A stretch of DNA of 64,000 nucleotides from JAFCUW01 sp049898325 (GTDB lineage Bacteria > Pseudomonadota > Gammaproteobacteria > Burkholderiales > Burkholderiaceae_D): contig NZ_JAFCXL010000007.1 of NCBI RefSeq assembly GCF_049898325.1, positions 195,610 through 259,609 on the forward strand, written 5' to 3'. Shown one piece after another: positions 33,033 to 41,218 of the stretch (its first letter is position 1; each line of letters begins with the position of its first letter). The notes under the pieces are model-generated. The model had not been told where the DNA came from. It saw only the letters and a program-made list of their open reading frames with translations, and did no database searches. Position numbers and translations under genes: made by a program.

Positions 33033-34850
33033 CTACACCGCGAGTTGTTGAAGGAGATACAAACGCTGGTACAAACCGTTATCAATTTGCATCAATTGCT
33101 CGTGGCTACCCGCTTCGGCGATGCGGCCATGGTTGAGTACGATGATGCGGTCGGCATGGCGGATGGTCGACAGGCGGTGCGCGATGGCGACGATGGTGAC
33201 GCGCCCGCGCAGTTCGTCGAGGGCGCGCTGGACGATCTGTTCGGTCTGGCTATCGATGTTCGACGTCGCCTCGTCGAGCAGCAGAATGCGGGGCTGGCCG
33301 GCCAGCGCGCGGGCGATGGCGATCAGCTGCTTCTGGCCGGTCGACAGGCGCGATCCCGCTTCGCCCAGCGCGGTGTCGTAACCGTGTTCGAGCGCGCCGA
33401 TGAAGGCGTGGGCGTGGGCCGCGCGCGCGGCCGCCTCGATGCGATCGATCGACAAGCCACGTCCCATGTCGATGTTCTCGCGCGCCGATGCCGCCAGCAG
33501 GAACGGGTCCTGTGGCACCAGTCCCACTTCGGCGCGGAAGGTGGCGTTGTCGATGCCGGCCAGGTGCTGGCCCAGCATGGCGATGCTGCCTTCTCCGGGC
33601 GCGGCGGCGTAGTAGCGCAGCAGCAGCGACAGCAGGGTCGATTTGCCGCTGCCGGTGTGGCCGACGATGCCGACGAAGTCGCCCTGGGCGATATCGAGGT
33701 TCAGCTCGTGCAGCACGTGCTGACCGGGGGCGTAGCCGAAGCTGAGGGCGCGCACCGAGATGGCCGGCACGCTCGCTGGCACCGCCGGCAGGTGCGTGCC
33801 GGCGGCCTTGCCGTCATCGTGCTCGGTGGCGGCCGGCTCGTCGAGCAGGGCGGCGACGCGGGCGCTGGCCACCACCGCCTGTTGCAGGCCGCTGAACTGC
33901 ATGGTGATCTGGATCAGCGGCTCGACCACGCGGGCGATGTAGCTGATGAAGGCGTACAGCACGCCCACTTCGACGGCGTTCATGGTGCGCTGGCCGAAGC
34001 TGAAAATCACCACCGCCAGCAGGATCACGTTGAGCAGGTCGAGCGCGGGGCGCAGCAGGAAGGCGTTGGCGCGCAGTTCGGCCATCCTGGCCGTGTAGTG
34101 GGCGCCGTTGGTGGCCAGAAAGCGCTCGCCGAAACGGCCGGTGGCGTTGTGCGCCTGCAGCACCGCCATGCCGCCGATCGACTCGGCCATCTGGCCGTTG
34201 ATGTCGCTGCGCAGCGCGCGCGCGGTGTTCACGGCCGGCGCCGACATGCGCTGGTACAGCCAGATGATCAGCACCACCGCCGGCACCAGCGCCAGCACGA
34301 TGAGCATCAGGCGCCAGTCGAGCCAGGCCATCGCCGCCATGGTGCCGACCAACACGATGGTGCTGTCGAGGATGACGAACAGGACCTGGATGTACAGGGT
34401 CTTGACCGCTTCGGTGTCGTTGGTGACGCGGCTGACCAACTGGCCCGTAATGGCCTTGTCGAAGAACGCCATCGGCAGGCGCAGCACGTGGCCGTACACC
34501 CACTCGCGCAGGCGCTGGACGGCGCGCATGGCCAGCCCCGACAGGCGCATCAGCTGCAGGTAGCGCAGCCAGGAGGCGATCCAGCCCGTTAGCAGCACCC
34601 CCGCAAGCAGGGCCGCCATGGCCGGCAGGTCGAGCCGGTGCGGCAGCAGGTAACGGTCGATCAGGGCCTTGCCGAAAATCGGCCCGGCCACTTCGAAGGC
34701 GGCGGCGACGACCAGCCACAGCACGGCCCAGCCCAGGTGGGCGCGGTCGACGTGGGCGGCGCGGCGCAGCAGGGCGATGGCGCGGACGGCCTGGGCGCGC
34801 ATGTCCTGGGCGGCGCCGGCGGGATGGTGCTTGGTCGATTCAGGCTGCAT
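33033..34850 (-). CDS. mdlB: Heterodimeric ABC exporter subunit, MdlB-like
   Basis: A 605-residue half-transporter with six membrane helices and an ATPase domain. Walker A is GHTGSGKSTLL, the signature is LSTGQKQLIAIARAL (non-consensus) and Walker B is ILLLDEATSNID with the catalytic Glu present. This matches MdlB in E. coli. ATG 34850 (MQPESTKHH) is preferred, with GGAGG 9 bases before it; it overlaps the upstream gene by 11 bases. With MdlA it should form an exporter with one consensus and one degenerate ATP site. Substrate probably drugs or lipids, not proven. Confidence 0.88.
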   Translation of the reverse strand: MQPESTKHHPAGAAQDMRAQAVRAIALLRRAAHVDRAHLGWAVLWLVVAAAFEVAGPIFGKALIDRYLLPHRLDLPAMAALLAGVLLTGWIASWLRYLQLMRLSGLAMRAVQRLREWVYGHVLRLPMAFFDKAITGQLVSRVTNDTEAVKTLYIQVLFVILDSTIVLVGTMAAMAWLDWRLMLIVLALVPAVVLIIWLYQRMSAPAVNTARALRSDINGQMAESIGGMAVLQAHNATGRFGERFLATNGAHYTARMAELRANAFLLRPALDLLNVILLAVVIFSFGQRTMNAVEVGVLYAFISYIARVVEPLIQITMQFSGLQQAVVASARVAALLDEPAATEHDDGKAAGTHLPAVPASVPAISVRALSFGYAPGQHVLHELNLDIAQGDFVGIVGHTGSGKSTLLSLLLRYYAAAPGEGSIAMLGQHLAGIDNATFRAEVGLVPQDPFLLAASARENIDMGRGLSIDRIEAAARAAHAHAFIGALEHGYDTALGEAGSRLSTGQKQLIAIARALAGQPRILLLDEATSNIDSQTEQIVQRALDELRGRVTIVAIAHRLSTIRHADRIIVLNHGRIAEAGSHEQLMQIDNGLYQRLYLLQQLAV

Positions 34851-36591
34851 CGAGACTGGCCTCCAGTTGCTGGTATTTCCACTGGCTGGCGTACCAGCCA
34901 TCGGCCGCCAGCAGGGTGGCGTGACTGCCTTGTTCGGTGATGCGGCCCTCGCGCAGCACCACGATCAGGTCGGCGCCAGCGACCGCCGACAAGCGGTGGC
35001 TGGCAATGATGGCGCTGCGCCCGGGGCGCGCGCGCCGCAGCGTTTCGAGGTGCTCGAGGATGCGCGTTTCGGTGCCCGTGTCGACCGCCGACAGGGCGTC
35101 GTCGAGCAGCAGCAGGTCGCTGGCGGCGAGCAGGGCGCGGGCGATCGCCACGCGCTGGCGCTGGCCGCCCGACAGGGTGATGCCTTTTTCGCCCACGCTG
35201 GTGGCATAGCCCTGGGGGAAGCGGCGGATGTCCTCGTCGATGGCGGCCATGGCGGCCGCGTGCTCGACCTCGGCGCGGGTCGCGTCCGGTTTGCCCAAGG
35301 CGATGTTGTCGGCGATGGTGGCGGAAAACAGGAACGACTCCTGCGGCACCCAGCTGATCGCCGCGCGCAGGGTGGCCAGCGTGTAGTGGGCAAGTTGGTG
35401 GCCGCTCCAGGCGACCGTGCCCGCCTGCGGGGTGGCCTGGCGCAGCAGCACGCGCAGCAGGGTCGACTTGCCGGCGCCGGTGGGGCCGACCAGGCCCAGG
35501 GTGTGGCCGGCCGGCAGCGTCAGCGACACCTGGTCGAGCGCCGCCGTGGCCTGGCCGGGGTAGCGGAAGCTGACCCCCTCGAGGACCAGCGCGCCGGCGC
35601 GCAGTGCTGTCACGCTGCCATGGTCGTCCACCGACAGCGGCGCTTCCAGCAGCGGCTGCAGGCGGGCCCAGGCCGCGCGGCCCCGTTCGATCAGCGCCAG
35701 CACCCAGCCGGCGGCGAACATCGGCCAGATCAGCTGGCCCAGGTACATGGTAAAACTGGTCAGTTCGCCGATGGTCAGCTGGGCGTGCCAGATCAGGTAG
35801 GCGCCCAGCGCCAGCGTCAGGAAGCCCGCCGCACTCAGGGTCAGGCCCACCGCCGGCTCGTAAGCCGCTTCCCATTGCTGCGCCTGCAGGCTGGCGTCGG
35901 CCGCCTGCGCCGCCAGTTCGCCGAAGCGCGTGCCGCTGCGCTGCTCCAGGCCGAGCGCGCGCAGGGTGCGCACGCCCGCCAGCGATTCCTGCACATGGTC
36001 GTTGAGGGCGGCGAAGCGCTCGAGCGAGTCGGTCGAGGCGGCGTGGATGTGGCTGGAGATGCGCCAGAACGCCCACGCCATCAGGGGGAACGGCAGCAGG
36101 GCCACCAGCGCCAGGCGCCAGTCGACGCCCAGCGTCATGATCGCCAGCACCATGATCAGGGTCAGGCTGCCGTCGAAACCGGCCAGCATGGCTTCGCCGG
36201 CGGCCATCTCGATGGCGTCGATGTCGTTGGTGGCCAGCGCCATCAGGTCGCCGGTGCGCTGCTGCTGGTAGAACGACGGCCCCTGGGCCGACAGGCGCGC
36301 ATAAAAACGGCTGCGCAGTTCGACCCCCAGCTGGTAGGCGGCGGCAAACAGGCGCAGGCGCCAGCCCACCCGCAGTGCGTAAATCAGCACGCCCAGCGCC
36401 AGCAACTGCGCCAGGTCGACCAGCAAATCGTGCGGCGCCAGGCGGTGGCTGGCCAGGCCGTCGATCATGGCGCCGATCTTGCGTGGCACCCAGACGGTGC
36501 AGGTGGCCACACCGGCCAGCATGGCCGCCGACGCGGCATACGAACCCCGATGGCGGCTGACGAAGCCGCCGATCAGGCGGGATAAACTCAT
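34840..36591 (-). CDS. mdlA: Heterodimeric ABC exporter subunit, MdlA-like
   Basis: A 583-residue half-transporter, first gene of the pair. Walker A is GPTGAGKSTLL, the signature is consensus LSGGQRQRVAIARAL, and Walker B is LLLLDDALSAVD, where the catalytic Glu is replaced by Asp. That replacement is typical of the degenerate partner in heterodimeric exporters, and complements the non-consensus signature of the MdlB-like subunit. AAGGAAG precedes ATG 36591. The reading frame overlaps mdlB by 11 bases, implying coupled translation. Confidence 0.88.
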   Translation of the reverse strand: MSLSRLIGGFVSRHRGSYAASAAMLAGVATCTVWVPRKIGAMIDGLASHRLAPHDLLVDLAQLLALGVLIYALRVGWRLRLFAAAYQLGVELRSRFYARLSAQGPSFYQQQRTGDLMALATNDIDAIEMAAGEAMLAGFDGSLTLIMVLAIMTLGVDWRLALVALLPFPLMAWAFWRISSHIHAASTDSLERFAALNDHVQESLAGVRTLRALGLEQRSGTRFGELAAQAADASLQAQQWEAAYEPAVGLTLSAAGFLTLALGAYLIWHAQLTIGELTSFTMYLGQLIWPMFAAGWVLALIERGRAAWARLQPLLEAPLSVDDHGSVTALRAGALVLEGVSFRYPGQATAALDQVSLTLPAGHTLGLVGPTGAGKSTLLRVLLRQATPQAGTVAWSGHQLAHYTLATLRAAISWVPQESFLFSATIADNIALGKPDATRAEVEHAAAMAAIDEDIRRFPQGYATSVGEKGITLSGGQRQRVAIARALLAASDLLLLDDALSAVDTGTETRILEHLETLRRARPGRSAIIASHRLSAVAGADLIVVLREGRITEQGSHATLLAADGWYASQWKYQQLEASLDAA

Positions 36592-36627
36592 GGGACTTCC
36601 TTGCTGGACTAAAGGCTGGCGCGCGCG

Positions 36628-36650
36628 AAAAAAGCGGGCCGAAGCCCGCT
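36628..36650 (-). terminator. Rho-independent terminator after phasin
   Basis: Read on the minus strand, AGCGGGC-TTCG-GCCCGCT is followed by a run of T. A perfect 7-bp stem with a stable TTCG loop lies about 50 bases past the phasin stop. Confidence 0.75.
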
Positions 36651-36697
36651 AATTTACACGTTTTATCGGAAACGGCGGCGCTGCCGGCGCCGGCGCC

Positions 36698-37426
36698 TTA
36701 TTTTTTACGCTGTCGCCCGGCCGGCTTGGCGACGCTGACGGGCGGCGTGGCCGCAGGCGCGAGCGATTCGACTTCGATGGGCGTGGCGGTCGAGGCCACC
36801 GTGAACGGCGCGGCGGCCGCTTCGGCATTCACCGGCGGCGTGGCCTCTTCGATAGCCGGCGCCTGCTCGGCGGCGAGCGTTTCGACGACGTCATTGGTCT
36901 GCTCGATGATGTCGTCGGCCGCTGGTGCTGGCGCGGGTGCTGCCGCCGGCGCCGCCACTTGCGCGGCCTCGTCGGCGAACGCTTCGACGACGTCGTTGGT
37001 CTGTTCGATGATGTGGTCCACCTCGATCGCCAGCTGGACCGGGGTCGTCGCCGCGACCGGCGGCAGGCTGGCCAGTTTCTGCAAGGCCGCGCTGGCTGCC
37101 GGCGTCACCGCGCGCGGCAGGCCCACCACCGTGCCGGACATGGCGGTGGCGATCCCGAACAGCCGGCTCTGGTAAGTCAGCAGGTTGTCGAACTGGGTCC
37201 GGGCCTGCTTGGTGAGGGCGAACAAGTCGCGCGGGTCGCGGGCGGCGGCGAGCTCGCGCAGCAGTTGCGTCGATTGCTCGAGGGCATCGCGGGTGGTGGT
37301 AAATTGCAGCGCAGTCCATTGTTCGATACCGTCGAGCGCGCTGCCGGCGACGCTGTGCAACATTTGCAACTGGGCGTCGATCTGGCGCGCGCCCGCTGCG
37401 GACATCTGATCAGGAAGCAGGTTCAT
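36698..37426 (-). CDS. Phasin family protein
   Basis: A 242-residue granule-associated protein. The N-terminal ~110 residues (ALDGIEQWTALQFTTTRDAL, LFALTKQARTQFDNLLTYQ) fit the phasin family that coats polyhydroxyalkanoate granules. The C-terminal half is low-complexity Ala/Pro-rich and carries two copies of a DxIIEQTNDVVE motif separated by ~32 residues, then a basic end (GRQRKK). It has its own terminator. PHA synthesis genes are not in the window. Confidence 0.85.
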   Translation of the reverse strand: MNLLPDQMSAAGARQIDAQLQMLHSVAGSALDGIEQWTALQFTTTRDALEQSTQLLRELAAARDPRDLFALTKQARTQFDNLLTYQSRLFGIATAMSGTVVGLPRAVTPAASAALQKLASLPPVAATTPVQLAIEVDHIIEQTNDVVEAFADEAAQVAAPAAAPAPAPAADDIIEQTNDVVETLAAEQAPAIEEATPPVNAEAAAAPFTVASTATPIEVESLAPAATPPVSVAKPAGRQRKK

Positions 37427-37541
37427 TGAAGTTCCTTTTGGTTATTTATGATGCGCTGCAATATCGCCTTAGTTTATCGGCGTTCGATTGGCTTGAAAAG
37501 CATTATTTGGTGTCATGTTCACGACATAATCTTGCAATGCA

Positions 37542-37560
37542 GCATAAGTTTCCATTATGC
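37542..37560. promoter_or_regulatory. Inverted repeat GCATAA-N7-TTATGC upstream of codA
   Basis: A perfect 6-bp inverted repeat with a 7-base spacer lies 58 bases before the cytosine deaminase start, in AT-rich promoter DNA. It could be an operator; the regulator is unknown. Confidence 0.35.
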
Positions 37561-37618
37561 AATTATGTCCCCGGCGGCCCTTCCATTACAATCGAAATCA
37601 CCACACCACGGAGGACGC

Positions 37619-38893
37619 ATGGATCTCGTCATACGCAATGCCAGCCTGGCCGATGGCCGCACGCAGATCGACATCGCCATCGATGGCGCGCGCATCGCCG
37701 CGGTGGGGCCGCGCCTGGCGCTGGCGGGCGCGCGCGAAATCGATGCCGGCGGCGACCTGGTGACGGCGCCGTTCGTCGACGCCCACTTCCACATGGATGC
37801 CACCCTCAGTTACGGCCTGCCGCGGGTGAACCAGTCGGGCACCCTGCTCGAGGGGATCGCCTTGTGGGGCGAACTCAAGCCGCAATTGGCGCAGGACGCG
37901 CTGATCGAGCGCGCCATGCAGTACTGCGACTGGGCGGTGGCGCGTGGCCTGCTGGCCATTCGCAGCCATGTCGACATCTGCGACGACCGCCTGCTGGCCG
38001 TCGAAGCGCTGCTTGAAGTGCGCCGCCGGGTGGCGCCGTATCTCGATGTGCAGCTGGTCGCGTTTCCCCAGGACGGCATCCTGCGCAGCGCCAGCGCCTT
38101 TGACAATCTCAAGCGCGCCATCGGCATGGGGGTTGACGTGGTGGGCGGGATTCCCCACTTCGAGCGCACCATGGCCGACGGCGCCGCCTCGGTCAGGCTG
38201 CTGTGCGAGTTTGCCGCCGAGCGGGGGCTGCGGGTCGACATGCACTGCGACGAAAGCGACGATCCGCTGTCGCGCCACATCGAAACGCTGGCCGCCGAAA
38301 CGCTGCGCCTGGGCCTGCAGGGCAGGGTGACGGGCTCGCACCTGACCTCGATGCATTCGATGGACAATTATTATGTGAGCAAGCTCATTCCCCTGATCGC
38401 CGAATCGGGCGTGGCGGCGATCGCCAACCCCCTCATCAACATCACCTTGCAGGGGCGTCACGACAGCTACCCGAAGCGGCGCGGCATGACCCGGGTACCC
38501 GAGCTGATGGCCGCCGGCGTGGAGGTCGCCTTTGGCCACGACTGCGTGATGGACCCGTGGTACGGCCTCGGTTCGGGCGACATGCTCGAAGTGGCCCACA
38601 TGGGCCTGCACGTGGCGCAGATGACGGGGCAGCAGGCGATGCTGCGCTGTTTCGACGCCGTCACGGCGGCGCCGGCCCGCATTTTGGGGCTCGAGGGCTA
38701 CGGCGTGGCGGCCGGCTGTTACGCCGACCTGGTGCTGCTCGACGCCGCCTCTCCCGTCGAGGCGATCCGCCTGCGCGCGGCGCGCCGGCTGGTGCTGCGG
38801 CGCGGCCAGATCGTGGCCGCCGCGCCGGCCGCGGCGGCCACGCTGACGCTGCCGGGCCGGCCGGCGGCGGTCGACTTCCGCCTGGGCCGATGA
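37619..38893 (+). CDS. codA: Cytosine deaminase
   Basis: A 424-residue amidohydrolase converting cytosine to uracil and ammonia. Metal and catalytic residues are in DAHFHMD, SHVDICDD, HCDESDDP (catalytic Glu), and FGHDCVMDPWYGLG (Asp). SHLTSMHSMDN, ANPLINITLQGRHDSYPKRRG and HMGLHVAQMTG match E. coli CodA closely. GGAGG lies before ATG 37619; upstream in-frame codons are not coding. It overlaps the GNAT gene by 4 bases. No cytosine permease (codB) is adjacent. Confidence 0.92.
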   Translation: MDLVIRNASLADGRTQIDIAIDGARIAAVGPRLALAGAREIDAGGDLVTAPFVDAHFHMDATLSYGLPRVNQSGTLLEGIALWGELKPQLAQDALIERAMQYCDWAVARGLLAIRSHVDICDDRLLAVEALLEVRRRVAPYLDVQLVAFPQDGILRSASAFDNLKRAIGMGVDVVGGIPHFERTMADGAASVRLLCEFAAERGLRVDMHCDESDDPLSRHIETLAAETLRLGLQGRVTGSHLTSMHSMDNYYVSKLIPLIAESGVAAIANPLINITLQGRHDSYPKRRGMTRVPELMAAGVEVAFGHDCVMDPWYGLGSGDMLEVAHMGLHVAQMTGQQAMLRCFDAVTAAPARILGLEGYGVAAGCYADLVLLDAASPVEAIRLRAARRLVLRRGQIVAAAPAAAATLTLPGRPAAVDFRLGR

Positions 38894-39411
38894 GCATCGC
38901 CATGCAGGTTCTCGCCACCGCCCGCCTGCGCCTGCGCACCCTGACGCTGGGCGACGCCGCCGTCTATCTGAAGGTGGTGAACACGCCGCTGTTCCTGCGC
39001 TGGATTGGCGACCGCCAGATCCGCACCGAGGCGCAGGCGCGCGATGCGCTGGCCGTCGGTCCCCTGACGATGCAATCGATGCGCGGATATTCCCTGTACC
39101 TGGTCGAGCGTAGCAGTGACGGCGCCGCCATCGGCATGTGCGGCCTGATCAAGCGCGAGTCGCTCGACGACGTCGACCTGGGCTACGCCTACCTGCCCGA
39201 GTACGCAGGCCAGGGCTACGCCACCGAGGCGGCCATCGGCGTGCTCGCGCATGCACGCGCGCTCGGCATCGCCCGCGTGGTGGCGATCACCTCGCCCGGC
39301 AACGACGCCTCCGACGCGGTGCTGCGGCGGGCCGGCATGCGCTTCGAGAAGCGCGTGTACCTGACGCCGGACGATCCGGGCACCCAGCTGTTTTCGATCG
39401 CGCTCGACTAG
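38890..39411 (+). CDS. GNAT-family N-acetyltransferase
   Basis: A 173-residue acetyltransferase of the RimJ-like type. LATARLRLRTLTLGDAAVYL opens the fold, and acetyl-CoA contacts are expected in YLPEYAGQGYATEAA. The late VLRRAGMRFEKRVYL is typical. Its ATG overlaps the codA stop (ATGA), so it is the second gene of that operon. ATG 38902 is an alternative start. Substrate unknown. Confidence 0.87.
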   Translation: MSIAMQVLATARLRLRTLTLGDAAVYLKVVNTPLFLRWIGDRQIRTEAQARDALAVGPLTMQSMRGYSLYLVERSSDGAAIGMCGLIKRESLDDVDLGYAYLPEYAGQGYATEAAIGVLAHARALGIARVVAITSPGNDASDAVLRRAGMRFEKRVYLTPDDPGTQLFSIALD

Positions 39412-39451
39412 CGCGACCATCGGGCATCGCCCTTGCTGCGGGCGCTGCCCG

Positions 39452-39703
39452 TCACGCGGCGATCAATTTCGCGCCACAAGCGGTCAGATCCTTGTCATAC
39501 GCGTAGGGCTTGCCTTCATGCCTGGCCCCGGCGCCGTCCGGCTTGATGGCGAATTGTCCCTTGCACCTGGGGCACACGGTCATGTCGCCTGCGAGGGCCG
39601 CTTCCAGGCCCATGACGATGGTGCCCGACGAGACTGAGATGACCTTGCCGCCATGATCGGTCTGGTCGCCTAGTCGGATGATGCGGCGTCCTTCGTGTTG
39701 CAT
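39452..39703 (-). CDS. PAAR domain protein (T6SS spike tip)
   Basis: An 83-residue protein of the PAAR family, which caps the VgrG trimer. It reads RLGDQTDHGGKVISVSSG, MGLEAALAGDMTVCPRCKG and DKDLTACGAKL, typical of the DUF4150-free short PAAR group. AGGAG precedes ATG 39703. It overlaps the end of the DUF6396 gene by 34 bases and is the last gene of the vgrG effector module. Confidence 0.88.
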   Translation of the reverse strand: MQHEGRRIIRLGDQTDHGGKVISVSSGTIVMGLEAALAGDMTVCPRCKGQFAIKPDGAGARHEGKPYAYDKDLTACGAKLIAA

Positions 39704-40908
39704 GGTTGGCTCCTGGTGTCGTAATGATGGGGGAACAGTTGGAGTGCCGCCGTGATGGGTTGCCAGTCGCCGGCGAACGGTGCGGTGGAGGATGGCGCGA
39801 TTTCGTCCGTAGGTGCAAGGCGATAGATGGGATCGAGATAAAAGCGCCCCTTGCGTTCAGAATATGCGCTTGGTGAGCGGGGCGGAGACGGCTCGTGGCT
39901 GATGCCACGTGCGGCATTGATCAGGGTGTCGCGGTCGCCATGCCACGGTGGCAGGTCGGCGGGGGGCAGCGGCAGAATCTTGTCAAGGTTGGGGAAGCGA
40001 CGGTCGGGGTCGAATTCAAGTGCGCGGGCAAGCACGTAGTAGCGCTCCGACCGCGCCAGATCGGTGTGAAGTACCATTCGATCTGGTTCATTGGAAAAGC
40101 TGCGAAATTCGCCAGAAATCGCTGCCGCACACTTTGCGCTACCAAACTTCACGCCGTTGTGCCATGCCAGAAGCGCCCGTTCCAGCTCCTCCCTTTTGGG
40201 ATTGCGGCCAGTAGGCATACTATATTGGAAGCCCAATGCATAAGCGGCAGGGCCATGGCCTTGGCTATACGCGCACTCAAGCATTTTTGTGCCGACTGCC
40301 TCGTTCGCCCAGCGATCGCGTTCGGGGTGATCATCGACTGAAATCAGTTTTCTGCCCAAGTCAGCGAGGGCATCCGGACTTCCCATCTGCGCCGCACGTT
40401 GCCAGAACGCGTAAGCGCGCGTGGCATCTGCCCTGACACCACTGCCATTCATGTAATAGGTTCCCATGCGGTCGTAGGCCGCAGGCACGCCCAGTCGCAT
40501 GGCAGCTTCCACCAGTTGTACGGCATCCTCGGCGCCGTGCGGGGGATCGCGCCCTTCCAGATAGAAGCTCGCCAGGTTGAGCATGGCCTTCCAGTGCTGC
40601 CGTTGCGCTGCCTGATGCGTTAGCGCGACAATTTTCTTGTAGTCGCGTTCGTCGTCAAAAATCCTCGGGCTTTCCAGCGCGCGTGCTTCTTGGAACCATG
40701 CATCCGCCTGCGCATCGAAAGGCGGTAACTGCGCGGGTGCACAGGTGTAGGAGGCGACATGCGGGTCGAGCAGCGGCAGTTTCTCGTTGCGAGGCAAGAC
40801 GTTGCCAGCAGCACCGTCCATCTTGCAGGCAGTGAGCGCTTCGCATAGAAACGCCAACGTGACGATGGACCTGGACGGAAATCGACACACCTGTCGAATG
40901 GATTTCAT
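39670..40908 (-). CDS. DUF6396/Sel1-repeat lipoprotein of the T6SS island
   Basis: A 412-residue protein with a lipoprotein signal (LAFLCEALTACKMDG, lipobox LTAC). Sel1-like repeats occupy ~100-230 (AMLNLASFYLEGRDPPHG, AYDRMGTYYMNGSGVRAD, AYAFWQRAAQMGSPDA). The region LDKILPLPPADLPPWHGD near the C-terminus matches DUF6396, which is commonly encoded near VgrG effectors in Burkholderiales. AAGGGG precedes ATG 40908; longer in-frame starts lack support. It may be an immunity or adaptor protein; not proven. Confidence 0.75.
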   Translation of the reverse strand: MKSIRQVCRFPSRSIVTLAFLCEALTACKMDGAAGNVLPRNEKLPLLDPHVASYTCAPAQLPPFDAQADAWFQEARALESPRIFDDERDYKKIVALTHQAAQRQHWKAMLNLASFYLEGRDPPHGAEDAVQLVEAAMRLGVPAAYDRMGTYYMNGSGVRADATRAYAFWQRAAQMGSPDALADLGRKLISVDDHPERDRWANEAVGTKMLECAYSQGHGPAAYALGFQYSMPTGRNPKREELERALLAWHNGVKFGSAKCAAAISGEFRSFSNEPDRMVLHTDLARSERYYVLARALEFDPDRRFPNLDKILPLPPADLPPWHGDRDTLINAARGISHEPSPPRSPSAYSERKGRFYLDPIYRLAPTDEIAPSSTAPFAGDWQPITAALQLFPHHYDTRSQPCNTKDAASSD

Positions 40909-40922
40909 TGTTACCCCTTGCT

Positions 40923-41132
40923 TCAGAGCGCCGCCTGGCCGATCTCCCTTCGCGCCGCAGGCGGGCAGATATCGACACCAACTGCATCGTCGGCTACCAC
41001 GTCGAGCATCCAGTCCCGTTGCGGATCGGGAAAGTGCTGGCCGGCGACGAGCCAGGCCTGGCGCCGTTGCGAGCTGGCCACGGCAATCGAAGTGACTCGC
41101 AACTGCGTAAGGGCGATCGACTTCGGCGGGCA
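40923..41132 (-). pseudogene. Possible remnant of a coding sequence
   Basis: Within the 310-base gap 40909-41218, a 69-codon minus-strand frame free of stops reads like protein (SSQRRQAWLVAGQHF, PDPQRDWMLDVVADDA) but has no convincing start or ribosome-binding site. It may be the 3' end of a gene lost from the island. I see nothing else in the gap. Confidence 0.25.
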
Positions 41133-41218
41133 TCATGCGATGGCTGTTGTATATGGTCTCAGGAGTCTGGACATGTAGATCGATAGGCTCACACGGGAGC
41201 CGAGTGTCCAGTCGTTTG

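Noticed and set aside
38203..38889. Upstream extension of the acetyltransferase
   Set aside because: It is a shifted frame inside codA; the ATGA overlap at 38890 gives the natural start.
40909..41136. N-terminal extension of the DUF6396 protein
   Set aside because: The lipoprotein signal and ribosome-binding site place the start at 40908; the extension is Arg-rich and lacks a start signal.
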